DNA of 64,000 nt from ENR-C20 sp942493145 (GCA_942493145.1 OW818679.1:1178001-1242000), one strand, 5' to 3'; shown: positions 10,030-18,790, counted from the first letter of the stretch. Notes: generated by a model not told the origin, from the sequence alone. Numbers and translations are program-made.

Positions 10030-11202
10030 ATGAAGATGAAAAAGGTTCTTGCAGTGCTTTTAGCTACAATGCTCATGATCAGTCTGGCGGCCTGTGGAGG
10101 CGATACCGGAACAGCTGCAGCAACAACAGCAGCTGCAGCAACAGCCGCAGCTCCCGCAGCTGACGCAACTACGGCAGCCGCAGCTCCCGCGAATGATGGC
10201 AAGGTTTACGAAATGATTTTCCAGAACCATGACCCGGCAACCAGCATATGCGGCCAGTACGTTGAAGCATGGGGCAAAAAGGTCACCGAGGCTTCAAACG
10301 GACGTATTACTTTCACATTCTTCCATGGTGGTTCATTGGGTTCTGCCGGTGAGTCCGTTGAAATGGTGGAAAATGGTCAGGCCGACATGTGCTGGTCATC
10401 CCAGGGTATATATACCGGACGTTTCCCAATTTCGGAAGGTATCATGCTCCCATTGAATGGCGTAAATAATGCACGTATGGGCAGCGCGGTCATCATGGAC
10501 ATGCTGAAGGAAAGCCCTGAGATGCAGAAGGAATATGAAGCCTTCAAGGTAATACAGGTCAGCGCATGCACATATGCTCCTTTCAGCACGACCAACAAGA
10601 AGGTTGAAACTGCTGCAGATTTCAATGGATTGCGTATTCGTGTTGCCAGCAAAACCGTTGGAATGTTCATGACATCACTTGGTGTTTCACCAATGACGGT
10701 TGCAACTCCTGAAACCTATGAATCTCTTGAGAAGAACGTCATAGATGGATGTACCAATGACTGGCATAACATCGCTGCATTCAAGCTCACTGACGTCCTT
10801 AAGTATATGATGGATTATCCTATCAATACCAGCCCGCTCATGATAATCATGAACAAGGATTCATACAATGAGCTTCCTGATGATCTGAAAGCCATAATCG
10901 ACCAGTACAGCGGCGACTATGCAAGCGAGATGGCAGGCATATACTGGGATTCAACCCGTGCATGGGTTGTTGACGGAGCCAAGGAAAAGGGCATAGAAAT
11001 CTATAAGCCCAGTGCAGATGTACTGGCTAAATTCGATTCAGTCAAGGCTGATGTCCATAAGAGCTACATAGAATACCTTAACGGTTATAAACTTGACGGA
11101 CAGGCAATCTATGACAAATATATGGAAATCATAGCAAGGTATGCGGATCAGTACAAGGATCCGTTTGCGAATCCTGTAAAGATCGAAGACTTTAAGAAAT
11201 AA
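10030..11202 (+). CDS. dctP: TRAP transporter solute-binding lipoprotein (DctP family), copy 2
   Basis: The 390-residue lipoprotein (signal ending SLAACGG) has a long Ala/Thr-rich tether at about 26-58 and then the DctP domain (YEMIFQNHDPATS). The conserved carboxylate-binding Arg is in LRIRVASKTVG. It sits between dctM and dctQ and is the natural receptor for this permease. It resembles copy 1 (2678) over the whole domain but is clearly diverged, so the two may bind different acids. In this setting a trihydroxybenzoate such as gallate is a candidate ligand (inference from context only). Confidence 0.94.
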   Translation: MKMKKVLAVLLATMLMISLAACGGDTGTAAATTAAAATAAAPAADATTAAAAPANDGKVYEMIFQNHDPATSICGQYVEAWGKKVTEASNGRITFTFFHGGSLGSAGESVEMVENGQADMCWSSQGIYTGRFPISEGIMLPLNGVNNARMGSAVIMDMLKESPEMQKEYEAFKVIQVSACTYAPFSTTNKKVETAADFNGLRIRVASKTVGMFMTSLGVSPMTVATPETYESLEKNVIDGCTNDWHNIAAFKLTDVLKYMMDYPINTSPLMIIMNKDSYNELPDDLKAIIDQYSGDYASEMAGIYWDSTRAWVVDGAKEKGIEIYKPSADVLAKFDSVKADVHKSYIEYLNGYKLDGQAIYDKYMEIIARYADQYKDPFANPVKIEDFKK

Positions 11203-11220
11203 GCAGTAATTGATGGGACC

Positions 11221-11243
11221 GTCCCGGAGGAAATCTCCGGGAC
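11221..11243 (+). other. Stem-loop between dctP and dctQ
   Basis: A 9-bp perfect stem, GTCCCGGAG / CTCCGGGAC, with a 5-base loop follows the dctP stop by 19 bases. There is no T-run, so it is not a canonical terminator. A stem here could protect the 3' end of the receptor mRNA and raise receptor levels over permease, a common feature of binding-protein operons (inference). Confidence 0.6.
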
Positions 11244-11330
11244 GTAAAGTCCCTGTACGGTATAATGAAGTCCTGTAACCCACTCTTACCATGTGGATGA
11301 CGACAAATCTTGAAAATGAGGGTAAAAATT

Positions 11331-11852
11331 ATGAAGAAAATCACTAATATTTTTAACGGTTTGTGCCGATGGGTCAGCTATTGCAGTATGACTGCATGCG
11401 TTATAATAATGACGCTGATGACGGTCGATGTGTTTTTACGTCTTGTTTTCAACAAACCGATACTCGGCGCTTATGAATTTGTTACCATGATAATGACCAT
11501 ATTGATTTTCTCTTCCTGGTCATACACACAGACTGAACATGGACATATCCATGTTACCATGTTCCTTAACATTATGCCTGCGAAGGTTAAGTTTTTTCTG
11601 TTTTTTATCACTTCATTGCTATCGACGGTAATAATGGGGATGGTAACATATGCCACTTTAATTCAGACCATCAAACTCATGGGCAACAACACTGCCACCA
11701 CCGTGCTGCTGATACCCCACTGGCCTTTTGTAGGCCTCGAGTGTCTTTCCATTGCACTTTTTGCACTTGTACTGTTGGTGGATACAATAAAAGCCTTCCT
11801 TGCAATGTTCAACAATGAATATGCAAAGGAAGTAACACAATACTGGGTGTGA
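11331..11852 (+). CDS. dctQ: TRAP transporter small permease subunit (DctQ)
   Basis: The 173-residue protein has four predicted membrane helices and the DctQ pattern (VDVFLRLVFNKPILGAYEF, then SWSYTQTEHGHIHV). The ATG at 11331 has GAGGG 8 bases upstream; the upstream in-frame TTG at 11310 lacks a site. DctQ pairs with DctM in the TRAP symporter. It is the last gene before a GC-rich stem-loop at 11942-11958 and the long regulatory gap that precedes the catabolic operon. Confidence 0.93.
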   Translation: MKKITNIFNGLCRWVSYCSMTACVIIMTLMTVDVFLRLVFNKPILGAYEFVTMIMTILIFSSWSYTQTEHGHIHVTMFLNIMPAKVKFFLFFITSLLSTVIMGMVTYATLIQTIKLMGNNTATTVLLIPHWPFVGLECLSIALFALVLLVDTIKAFLAMFNNEYAKEVTQYWV

Positions 11853-11941
11853 TGGAATAGTTGAACAGTGAAAGTAATTAATTGAAGAACGAATTAATAA
11901 TATAAAGAGTTGATAATATAACGAAATAATGCTGGACCAAT

Positions 11942-11962
11942 GGCGGGCAACGCCCGCCTCTT
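11942..11962 (+). terminator. Probable terminator after dctQ
   Basis: GGCGGGC, AAC loop, GCCCGCC, then TCTTATT. The 7-bp stem is all GC and the T-tract is interrupted, so termination may be partial. It closes the TRAP unit. Confidence 0.65.
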
Positions 11963-12234
11963 ATTCTGCAATCCATGAAAACGTATTACACATGTAAACG
12001 TATAAAAATGAAAAATAATACACACTTCTTGCACACAAACACCCAATTACTTAAATAAATCTTATAAAAAATAATACAGGCTTAATAAAGCTCATATGAA
12101 AGTCCATATATAAGCTATATAAAAGCTATATCAATAGTAATTTTTGGATTATAACAAAAATTATTACAAAAAGGGACAATATAAAACATTAAAAGTAAAA
12201 TTAATTACGTGAGTTACTGCTATTGTGAATGAGT
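11963..12234. promoter_or_regulatory. AT-rich upstream activating region
   Basis: No gene is visible here. The region holds an inverted repeat TTACA-CA-TGTAA (11986-11997), about 240 bp before the -24/-12 promoter, and a second one, AATTTTTG-N8-CAAAAATT, near 12139-12162. Sigma-54 activators usually bind 80-250 bp upstream, so either repeat could be the enhancer. The first shares CACATGTRAA with the palindrome upstream of the activator gene. Confidence 0.4.
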
Positions 12235-12250
12235 TGGCACGAAAAATGCT
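12235..12250 (+). promoter_or_regulatory. Sigma-54 (-24/-12) promoter
   Basis: The sequence TGGCACGAAAAATGCT matches the TGGCACG-N4-TTGCW consensus. The invariant GG is at 12236-12237 and GC at 12248-12249, exactly 10 bases apart. Transcription should begin near 12260, about 60 bases before the cyclohydrolase ATG. The element explains the presence of the sigma-54 activator at 992-2401. Confidence 0.85.
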
Positions 12251-12320
12251 TATTAAATATATCGAAATGTCTTAAATACATAATACGATGAAAAATAAAC
12301 TACTTCAGGAGGTATTTATC

Positions 12321-13208
12321 ATGGCTTATATGCCTAAAGATGAAAGCAAAATGCACCTTGATCGCAAAGAGATGACAAAAATTTATGATCTGTCCCATCC
12401 CTGGGGCATGGACACACCATTGTGGCCTTTCCCGGGTCCCCGTCAGGATTTGCTTTTTCCACGCGGACAGTACCTTGGCCGCTTCCATAAGCGCACCATG
12501 ACATATACTGGCACTCTCCATGCCGGCACACACATGGATGCTCCGAACCATGTTCTCCATGAGGAAGAAATAGACCGCAAGAGAAACGGATATTCCCTGG
12601 ACGAGATTCCCCTCGAGTACTGCATCGGCAGCGGTGTCATCCTCGACATGCGCCACCTGAAGGATGAATTTGAAGCCAAGTGGAAGACCGGCTTTGAGGA
12701 TGGCCTGTGGTATGAGCTGAAGCCCGAAGATTTCGAAAAAGCCTGCAAGAAGGACAACCTCGAGATCAGACCAAATGACTGGGTTGTTGTCAACACAGGT
12801 TTTCAACACTACTGGAGGATCAACAACGACAAGTACTACAACTATTACCCCGGAATGGGCCCCGAAGTAGCAAACTGGCTTATCCATGAAAAGAAGATCA
12901 AGGGTATCACCGGCACATGGGGTGCAACCGACGCTCCACTGTGGCACCATCCCCTTAAAGAGCAAATGCCCTGGCTCGACACGGCTTACCGCCAGGCTAC
13001 CGGTAAAGACCCCGCAAAGGAGTTCCCGGACTATGAGCCCTGTCATAGACTCTTCATGCAGGCCGGTTGTGCCACTATAGAGAACGCAGGCGGCGATATC
13101 GACCAGGTTACCGGCAGACGTATGACAATAGCTGCATTCCCCTTCAGGTGCGAAATGGCTGACGGCGGCTTTGTACGTTTGGTTGCATGGGAAGAAGGCA
13201 GTTTCTGA
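12321..13208 (+). CDS. Cyclase-family metal hydrolase, candidate dihydrophloroglucinol cyclohydrolase
   Basis: The 295-residue protein belongs to the cyclase / kynurenine-formamidase-like family. Its metal-binding signature HAGTHMDAPNH is complete (H67, H71, D73, H77). The start at 12321 is fixed by AGGAGGT 7 bases upstream. Family members hydrolyse amides, or C-C bonds in cyclic 1,3-diketones. Its position next to an SDR and a pyrogallol transhydroxylase points to opening of dihydrophloroglucinol to 3-hydroxy-5-oxohexanoate, the step reported for the Clostridium scatologenes phloroglucinol pathway. At 295 residues it is longer than typical kynurenine formamidases (about 210). It is the first gene after the sigma-54 promoter. 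Confidence 0.75.
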   Translation: MAYMPKDESKMHLDRKEMTKIYDLSHPWGMDTPLWPFPGPRQDLLFPRGQYLGRFHKRTMTYTGTLHAGTHMDAPNHVLHEEEIDRKRNGYSLDEIPLEYCIGSGVILDMRHLKDEFEAKWKTGFEDGLWYELKPEDFEKACKKDNLEIRPNDWVVVNTGFQHYWRINNDKYYNYYPGMGPEVANWLIHEKKIKGITGTWGATDAPLWHHPLKEQMPWLDTAYRQATGKDPAKEFPDYEPCHRLFMQAGCATIENAGGDIDQVTGRRMTIAAFPFRCEMADGGFVRLVAWEEGSF

Positions 13209-13311
13209 TTTTCTCAATGTATTCCATGAATTGGAAGCAGCATAGTTTTAAGAAATATGGATCAAAAGGGTATATAATTAAGGGAAAGTAAAATTGCAGG
13301 AGGTACTTATA

Positions 13312-14094
13312 ATGAGTCTTAAATTGTTTGATCTTACTGGCAAAAATGCAGTTGTTGTCGGTGGAGCCGGCGGAATAGGCCAATCCATAGCACAGGGACT
13401 CGCAGAAGCAGGAGCCAGGGTAGCAATTGCAAGCAGGAGTGTGGAATCTCTTCAAAGAGCAGTTAATGAGATTAAAGATGCTTGCGGCCTTGATGTATCA
13501 TACTACTCTGTGGATGCTTCAGTTGAAGAAAGCATAGCTGCACTTGCAGAAGCATCTGTGAAGGACATGGGCAAGGTGGATATCCTTGTAAACGCACAGG
13601 GTTTCAATAAAAAATTCCCTGCCGAGGACTTCCCGATGGACGTTTTCAAGCAGATGTTCGATGTTAATGTAGCAGGTGTCATGATGTGCTGTAAACACTT
13701 TGCAAAACATATGATCAAAAACAACTATGGCAAAATCGTCATATTGTCTTCAGTACGTGGCAAAATTGCAACAAAAGGCGCAGGAAACGCAGGCTACTGC
13801 GGAACCAAGGGTGCTGTTGACATGATCACCCGCCAGCTTGCATCTGAGCTTGGTCAGTACAATATAACTGTAAACGCAATAGGGCCTACGGTTACAGAAA
13901 CTCCTATGATGACTGAAATCCTGAACAGCCGTGGACCAAATGAAAGACAGAATATTGCCAATGGTCTGCCTATGAAGAGGATGGCACTTCCTTCCGATTG
14001 TATCGGACCTGCAATTTTCCTGAGTTCCGACGCTTCAGGCTTTGTAACAGGCAATATCTTATATCCTGATGGCGGACTTACAGCAATAGGTTGA
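13312..14094 (+). CDS. Short-chain dehydrogenase/reductase, candidate phloroglucinol reductase
   Basis: The 260-residue classical SDR has the cofactor motif GGAGGIG (about 17-23), NAQG where NNAG is usual, catalytic Ser near 146-147 and YxxxK (Y162, K166). The start at 13312 follows CAGGAGGT; the upstream in-frame TTG at 13294 is not needed. Phloroglucinol reductases that convert phloroglucinol to dihydrophloroglucinol with NADPH are SDRs, and the gene lies between the putative ring-opening enzyme and the transhydroxylase. Fatty-acid-type 3-oxoacyl reductase activity cannot be excluded from sequence alone. A TATAAT at 13273-13278 may provide an internal promoter, but no clear -35 goes with it. 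Confidence 0.78.
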   Translation: MSLKLFDLTGKNAVVVGGAGGIGQSIAQGLAEAGARVAIASRSVESLQRAVNEIKDACGLDVSYYSVDASVEESIAALAEASVKDMGKVDILVNAQGFNKKFPAEDFPMDVFKQMFDVNVAGVMMCCKHFAKHMIKNNYGKIVILSSVRGKIATKGAGNAGYCGTKGAVDMITRQLASELGQYNITVNAIGPTVTETPMMTEILNSRGPNERQNIANGLPMKRMALPSDCIGPAIFLSSDASGFVTGNILYPDGGLTAIG

Positions 14095-14178
14095 TTAAGA
14101 AGCGGCAACGATAGCTGCAATAGACATTACATTGAGTGTTGTACTGTAAAGTACAGAAAATTTTTATGGAGGAAAACC

Positions 14179-16695
14179 ATGGCTGAACAAGTATTTACAA
14201 ATTTAAACACTGGCGGACCGATTTCTGTTTATGTAGAAGATGGCAAAATAACAAGAATAAGGCCTATACAGATACCCGAAGAGGATTATCCAAAGCCTTG
14301 GGTAATTGAGGATAAAAACGGAAAGAAATACTCTCCTCCGAAAGCAATTCGCTTGTCTCCGACAGCTCTGACAGAGCGTAACCGTCATTATTCTGAGGAT
14401 AGGATCCTTTATCCCATGAAGCGTGTGGATTTTGATCCAAATGGTGAAAGAAATCCACAAAACAGGGGTAAATCAGGATATGAGCGTATTTCATGGGAAG
14501 AAGCACTGAATATTGTATCTGGCGAAATCAAGCGCGTAACCGACACTTATGGCAGCCATGCTATCACGGGTATCACCTCATCTCATCACAACTGGGGTAT
14601 TGTCGGGTATAAAATGGGACCTTTCAACCGCTTTATGGGAATGCTGAACTACACCCCTATCCTTGACAATCCCGATTCATGGGAAGGCTGGATGTGGGGC
14701 GCACCCCACATGTACGGGATGTACTGGCGTCTTGGTCAACCGGAGCAGTTCGATCTTCTGCAGGATGCTTTCAAGCATACCGATATGGTTGTTTTCTGGT
14801 CCAACGATCCTGACACCACCCGCGGCATTTATGCCGGGCAGGAGTCACACATCTGGCGTATATGGATGAAGGAGATGGGCATGAAGTGCATCTTCATCGA
14901 TCCTTTCTATAACTACACCAATGCTACAATGGATGGCACCTGGTTCGGAATCCGTCCGGGCTCTGATACAGCTCTTGCAATGGCTATTGCATATACATGG
15001 CTCACAGAGGGTACTTACGACAAGGAATATGTGGCTGATAAGACAATAGGCATCGACGAATTCAAGGCATATATACTTGGCGAAGAAGATGGACAGCCGA
15101 AGACCAGCGAATGGGCTGAAGAGGAGACTGGTATTCCTGCCCGCAGGATCCGTGCCCTTGCCCGTCAGTGGGCCTCCTGCAAAACAAGTCTTTCCGGAGG
15201 TGTACGCGGTGGTGAAGGATCTGCCTGCCGTACAGCATATGGAACGGAGCATGCCAGGATGATAATCGCACTTCAGGCACTGCAGGGTCTCGGAAAGCCT
15301 GGTATATCAATCTGGGGCACCACAATGGGGGCTCCCTCCAATTACACCTGGTTCCCGGGTTATGCAGAGCCGGAAGCCCGCATGGGCAATTCAAGCGTGG
15401 CCAAACGCAAGCTGGCCGAAGAAGTAACCATAAAACAGAGGCTCTACCGTCTGACCTTCCCTGAGGCAATTCTGGAAGGAAAGGATTTCTTCTATGGAGA
15501 TGGCTTCTGCGGAAAGAGCATTGCACAACAATTTGTTACGCACGAGTATCCTATTGAAGGGCCGGTAAAGCTGTTCTATCGTTATGGCGGAAGCTTTATA
15601 GGAACCATGTCGGATACAAATAAATGGGTCAGGATGTACCAGAGCTCCGGTTTGGAGTTTGTTATCAACCAGGATTGCTGGTTCGGAGGAGAGGCAAACT
15701 ATGCCGATGTAATACTTCCAGCCTGCACAAACCTTGAGCGCAATGACCTGGGCGAATTCTCAGTCAGCGGCGGTTACACCACTCAGGCTCAAATCGGCTG
15801 CAACTGGCGTCTTTTTGTTCGCCAACAGAAGTGTGTCGAGCCTCTGGGTGAATCAAAATCCGACTATGAGATACTTAGTCTTATTGCTGAAAAGCTTGGA
15901 AAAGGCGAGTTATACACCGAGGGTAAGTCTGAGGATGATTGGGCAAAAGCCTTCTATCACCTTTCCGAGATTTCAAAGGAATGCTCATGGGAAGAGTTCA
16001 ATAGAAAAGGTTATTATATAGCAGCAGTTCCCGAGGATTACAAGGAAACCCCTGCCTACCGCTGGTACGCCGAGGGCAAACCCTGTGAAACTCCGGACTA
16101 TCTCAATCCAAAGATTGGGACGGACAAGGCACATGAACTGGGCACATACTCCGGTAAAATTGAATTTTCCAGCGAGAGTCTGAAAGCTCTCATGCCGGAC
16201 GATAAGGAAAGACCACCGGTGCCTCATTTTATCCGCTCATGGGAGGGCTACAAATCCGAGCCCTACAGCAAATTCCCATTGCAGATAATTTCACCGCATC
16301 CAAGGTTTTCATTCCATACCCACTATGACAAGCATGCAAGCTGGCTGGATGAAGTTCCCATGCACAGGGTACAGAAGGATGGATATGCATGGTGGCCGGC
16401 GCGTATTAACCCGGTAGATGCTGCAGAACGAAACATTAGTGGCGGAGATATTATAGAGCTTTACAATGACCGCGGCTCGGTACTTTGTGTTGCAGAAGTC
16501 ACCAACCGTGTTCCAAAGGGTGTTATGCACAGCTATGGCTGCTCGGCAAAGTACGATCCAATTATTCCGGTTCCGGGAGCTACCGATAAGGGCGGCTGCA
16601 TAAACCTGCTGACGTCTTCAAGAATGCTGTCCAAATATGCACCAGGCATGACTCCAAATTCCTGCCTGGTAGAAGCTAGAAAGTGGGAGGGCTAA
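14179..16695 (+). CDS. athL: Pyrogallol-phloroglucinol transhydroxylase, large (molybdopterin) subunit
   Basis: The 838-residue protein is a DMSO-reductase-family molybdopterin enzyme without the N-terminal Fe-S Cys motif, as in the Pelobacter acidigallici transhydroxylase (about 875 residues). Residues matching that enzyme's active site fall at a constant offset: H136 (Pelobacter H144), D166-S167 (D174 and the Mo ligand S175) and Y395 (about Y404). The molybdopterin-binding segments are complete. The enzyme moves a hydroxyl between phenols, turning pyrogallol into phloroglucinol with 1,2,3,5-tetrahydroxybenzene as co-substrate and no net redox change. The partner subunit starts 3 bases after its stop. 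GGAGG precedes the ATG. No maturation chaperone or twin-arginine signal is seen, which fits a cytoplasmic enzyme. Confidence 0.9.
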   Translation: MAEQVFTNLNTGGPISVYVEDGKITRIRPIQIPEEDYPKPWVIEDKNGKKYSPPKAIRLSPTALTERNRHYSEDRILYPMKRVDFDPNGERNPQNRGKSGYERISWEEALNIVSGEIKRVTDTYGSHAITGITSSHHNWGIVGYKMGPFNRFMGMLNYTPILDNPDSWEGWMWGAPHMYGMYWRLGQPEQFDLLQDAFKHTDMVVFWSNDPDTTRGIYAGQESHIWRIWMKEMGMKCIFIDPFYNYTNATMDGTWFGIRPGSDTALAMAIAYTWLTEGTYDKEYVADKTIGIDEFKAYILGEEDGQPKTSEWAEEETGIPARRIRALARQWASCKTSLSGGVRGGEGSACRTAYGTEHARMIIALQALQGLGKPGISIWGTTMGAPSNYTWFPGYAEPEARMGNSSVAKRKLAEEVTIKQRLYRLTFPEAILEGKDFFYGDGFCGKSIAQQFVTHEYPIEGPVKLFYRYGGSFIGTMSDTNKWVRMYQSSGLEFVINQDCWFGGEANYADVILPACTNLERNDLGEFSVSGGYTTQAQIGCNWRLFVRQQKCVEPLGESKSDYEILSLIAEKLGKGELYTEGKSEDDWAKAFYHLSEISKECSWEEFNRKGYYIAAVPEDYKETPAYRWYAEGKPCETPDYLNPKIGTDKAHELGTYSGKIEFSSESLKALMPDDKERPPVPHFIRSWEGYKSEPYSKFPLQIISPHPRFSFHTHYDKHASWLDEVPMHRVQKDGYAWWPARINPVDAAERNISGGDIIELYNDRGSVLCVAEVTNRVPKGVMHSYGCSAKYDPIIPVPGATDKGGCINLLTSSRMLSKYAPGMTPNSCLVEARKWEG

Positions 16696-16698
16696 AAA

Positions 16699-17541
16699 AT
16701 GGCCAGATATGGAATTGTTTGTGATATAGATAAATGCAACGGCTGTTTTTCTTGCTTTCTTGCATGCAAAGACGAACATGTGGGCAACAACCACATGCCC
16801 GTCTCTGTTGCTCAGCCTGAAGGTCAGCAGTGGCTTCATGTAAATGAAATAGAGCATGGCACAGGTATGAAGGTTAAGGTGGATTATACACCTGTTATGT
16901 GCCAGCATTGTGAGGATGCCCCATGTATGGGTGTTGCTCCTGCAGGTGCTGTGTACAGAAGGGATGACGGAATAGTCATAATTGACCCGGTAAAGGCAAA
17001 AGACCACAAGAGAATCGCTGATGTCTGTCCCTATGGATGTGTAAGCTGGAATGAGGAAGCCAGGCTCCCTCAGAAGTGTACCATGTGCGCCCATATGCTT
17101 GACAACGGTGAAAAGACCACCCGCTGTGCAGAAGTTTGCCCAACAGGCGCTCTGGTATTCGGTGATATGGATGATCCAAAAAGTGAGATTTCCAGGCTGA
17201 TAGCCGAAAAGGGCGACAAGCTGGAGGCCTTTAAGCCACAATTCGGAGCTAAGCCGACTGTGAAATATCTGAATCTTACCAAGCCTTTCATAACGGGTGA
17301 AGTTGTTTTCGGTGATACAGGAGAGTGCGCAGGAGACATTAAGGTCACATTGACCTGCAAGGATTGCGGCAAGGTCGTTGAAACCAGGACCGACTTTTTG
17401 GGCGATTTTGAGTTCAAGGGTTTAAAACAGTCTGTGGAATATACTGTTAAGGTTGAAGCCACAGGTTATAAAACTACTGAAATATGCACACGCACAAACG
17501 CCAGTAAGAATTTGAATGAAATAGTACTGGCGAAAAATTAA
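16699..17541 (+). CDS. athS: Pyrogallol-phloroglucinol transhydroxylase, small (iron-sulfur) subunit
   Basis: The 280-residue protein has an N-terminal ferredoxin-like part with Cys groups for three [4Fe-4S] clusters: CNGCFSCFLAC at 13-23, CQHCEDAPC, and CTMC with CAEVCP. A C-terminal domain of about 85 residues (about 195-280) is beta-rich and resembles Cna-B / transthyretin-like folds (VEYTVKVEATGYKTTE). That two-part build and length are characteristic of the Pelobacter transhydroxylase small subunit (about 274 residues) and unusual for other DMSO-reductase beta subunits. It therefore separates this pair from acetylene hydratase and formate dehydrogenase. GGAGG lies 8 bases before the ATG, inside the end of athL. 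Confidence 0.9.
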   Translation: MARYGIVCDIDKCNGCFSCFLACKDEHVGNNHMPVSVAQPEGQQWLHVNEIEHGTGMKVKVDYTPVMCQHCEDAPCMGVAPAGAVYRRDDGIVIIDPVKAKDHKRIADVCPYGCVSWNEEARLPQKCTMCAHMLDNGEKTTRCAEVCPTGALVFGDMDDPKSEISRLIAEKGDKLEAFKPQFGAKPTVKYLNLTKPFITGEVVFGDTGECAGDIKVTLTCKDCGKVVETRTDFLGDFEFKGLKQSVEYTVKVEATGYKTTEICTRTNASKNLNEIVLAKN

Positions 17542-17555
17542 AGGAGTCTTGAATT

Positions 17556-18749
17556 ATGTTTGATGATGTTGTAATTGTTGAGGCGGTAAGAACTCCTATA
17601 GGCAACATGGGTGGAACCATAAAGGATGTTGTCCCTGAGGAACTTGCCAGCCTGGTAATAAAGGAAATAATAAAAAGGACCGGAATAAATCCTGCCATAG
17701 CAGATGAGGTAATCATCGGCCAGACCAAGTTATCTGCCGACGCGCCCAATATTGCACGTAATGCTTCTCTTATGGCTGGAGTACCTATCGAAGTACCGGC
17801 ATATACAGTTTCGCGCCAGTGCGGTTCAGGCATGCAGGCCATAATCAACGGTGCACAAGCTATCCAGTGCGGCCATGCGGAAGTGATAATCGCCGGTGGT
17901 ACCGAAAGTATGAGTAACGCACCTTTCTATCTGCGTCAGGCCAGATACGGCTATAATGCAGGTAATGGAGTGCTGGTAGATTCCAACACCGAAAGCCAGT
18001 TCAGATCACAGCCGCAGGACATGTTCGGTGTGTTCAATATGGGAATGACGGCAGAGAACCTTGCACAAAAATATAATATCAGTCGTGAAGAGCAGGATGT
18101 TTTTTCATTCGGAAGCCAGCAGAAGGCACTTGCAGCAATAAAAGAAGGCAGGTTTAAGGATGAGATCGTACCTGTGACCATAAAGCAGAAAAAAGGTGAT
18201 CCGATAATTTTCGATACAGATGAATTCCCAAAGAACACATCTCTCGAAAAGATGGCAAAGCTTAAAGCTGCTTTCATAGACAATGGAACAGTAACGGCGG
18301 GCAATTCCTCCGGACGTAATGACGGAGCTGCGGCATTGCTGATAATGTCTGCAAAAAGGGCTCAAAGAGAAGGATTCAAACCCATAGCAATCCTCCGCAG
18401 TCAGGCTGCAGCCGGTGTGGATCCCAGATATATGGGAATCGGCCCGGTCTATGCAACAAGAAAGGCATTGGAGATGGCAGGATTAAAGCTGAACCAGATC
18501 GACCTGGTTGAATTGAATGAGGCTTTTGCTGCACAAGCTCTAGCCTGTATAAAGGAACTTGACCTGGATCAGGAAATTGTTAATGTGAACGGCGGTGCTG
18601 TCGCCCTCGGACACCCTTTGGGATGCACCGGTGCCAGGATAATGACCACTCTGCTTTACGAAATGAGACGCCGCAATTCCAGGTATGGCCTTGCGACGCT
18701 CTGCATAGCAGGCGGTCTTGGCCTTGCTACTATAGTGGAGCTTGTGTAG
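17556..18749 (+). CDS. Thiolase (acetyl-CoA acyltransferase family), full length
   Basis: The 397-residue thiolase has catalytic C89 (RQCGSGMQA), the NEAF motif, H353 (GHPLGCTGAR) and C383 (CIAGG). AAAGGAG precedes the ATG, and the gene follows athS by 14 bases, so it belongs to the same operon. About 91% of residues match the partial copy at 1-987. The pathway context suggests thiolysis of 3,5-dioxohexanoyl-CoA to acetoacetyl-CoA and acetyl-CoA, or cleavage of acetoacetyl-CoA. Plain acetoacetyl-CoA synthesis for butyrate is the conservative alternative. Its presence inside the ring-degradation operon favours a catabolic role. Confidence 0.9.
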   Translation: MFDDVVIVEAVRTPIGNMGGTIKDVVPEELASLVIKEIIKRTGINPAIADEVIIGQTKLSADAPNIARNASLMAGVPIEVPAYTVSRQCGSGMQAIINGAQAIQCGHAEVIIAGGTESMSNAPFYLRQARYGYNAGNGVLVDSNTESQFRSQPQDMFGVFNMGMTAENLAQKYNISREEQDVFSFGSQQKALAAIKEGRFKDEIVPVTIKQKKGDPIIFDTDEFPKNTSLEKMAKLKAAFIDNGTVTAGNSSGRNDGAAALLIMSAKRAQREGFKPIAILRSQAAAGVDPRYMGIGPVYATRKALEMAGLKLNQIDLVELNEAFAAQALACIKELDLDQEIVNVNGGAVALGHPLGCTGARIMTTLLYEMRRRNSRYGLATLCIAGGLGLATIVELV

Positions 18750-18790
18750 TTGTGAAGGTTATCAAGGATAAAAATTTAAATTAAAGAATA

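Noticed and set aside
12321..13208. Kynurenine formamidase
   Set aside because: The family motif is shared, but the protein is about 85 residues longer and no tryptophan catabolism genes are near.
12300..13217. 305-codon open frame antisense to the cyclohydrolase gene
   Set aside because: It lies fully opposite a gene with conserved metal-binding motif and good ribosome site; the antisense product has no recognisable motif and no ribosome site.
13240..13260. Second sigma-54 promoter before the SDR gene
   Set aside because: TTGGAAGCAGC has GG but no GC at the required 10-base spacing.
14179..16695. Formate dehydrogenase, DMSO reductase or acetylene hydratase
   Set aside because: No N-terminal Fe-S Cys motif and no Cys/SeCys ligand; the Ser ligand context and the partner subunit with beta-barrel tail match the transhydroxylase.
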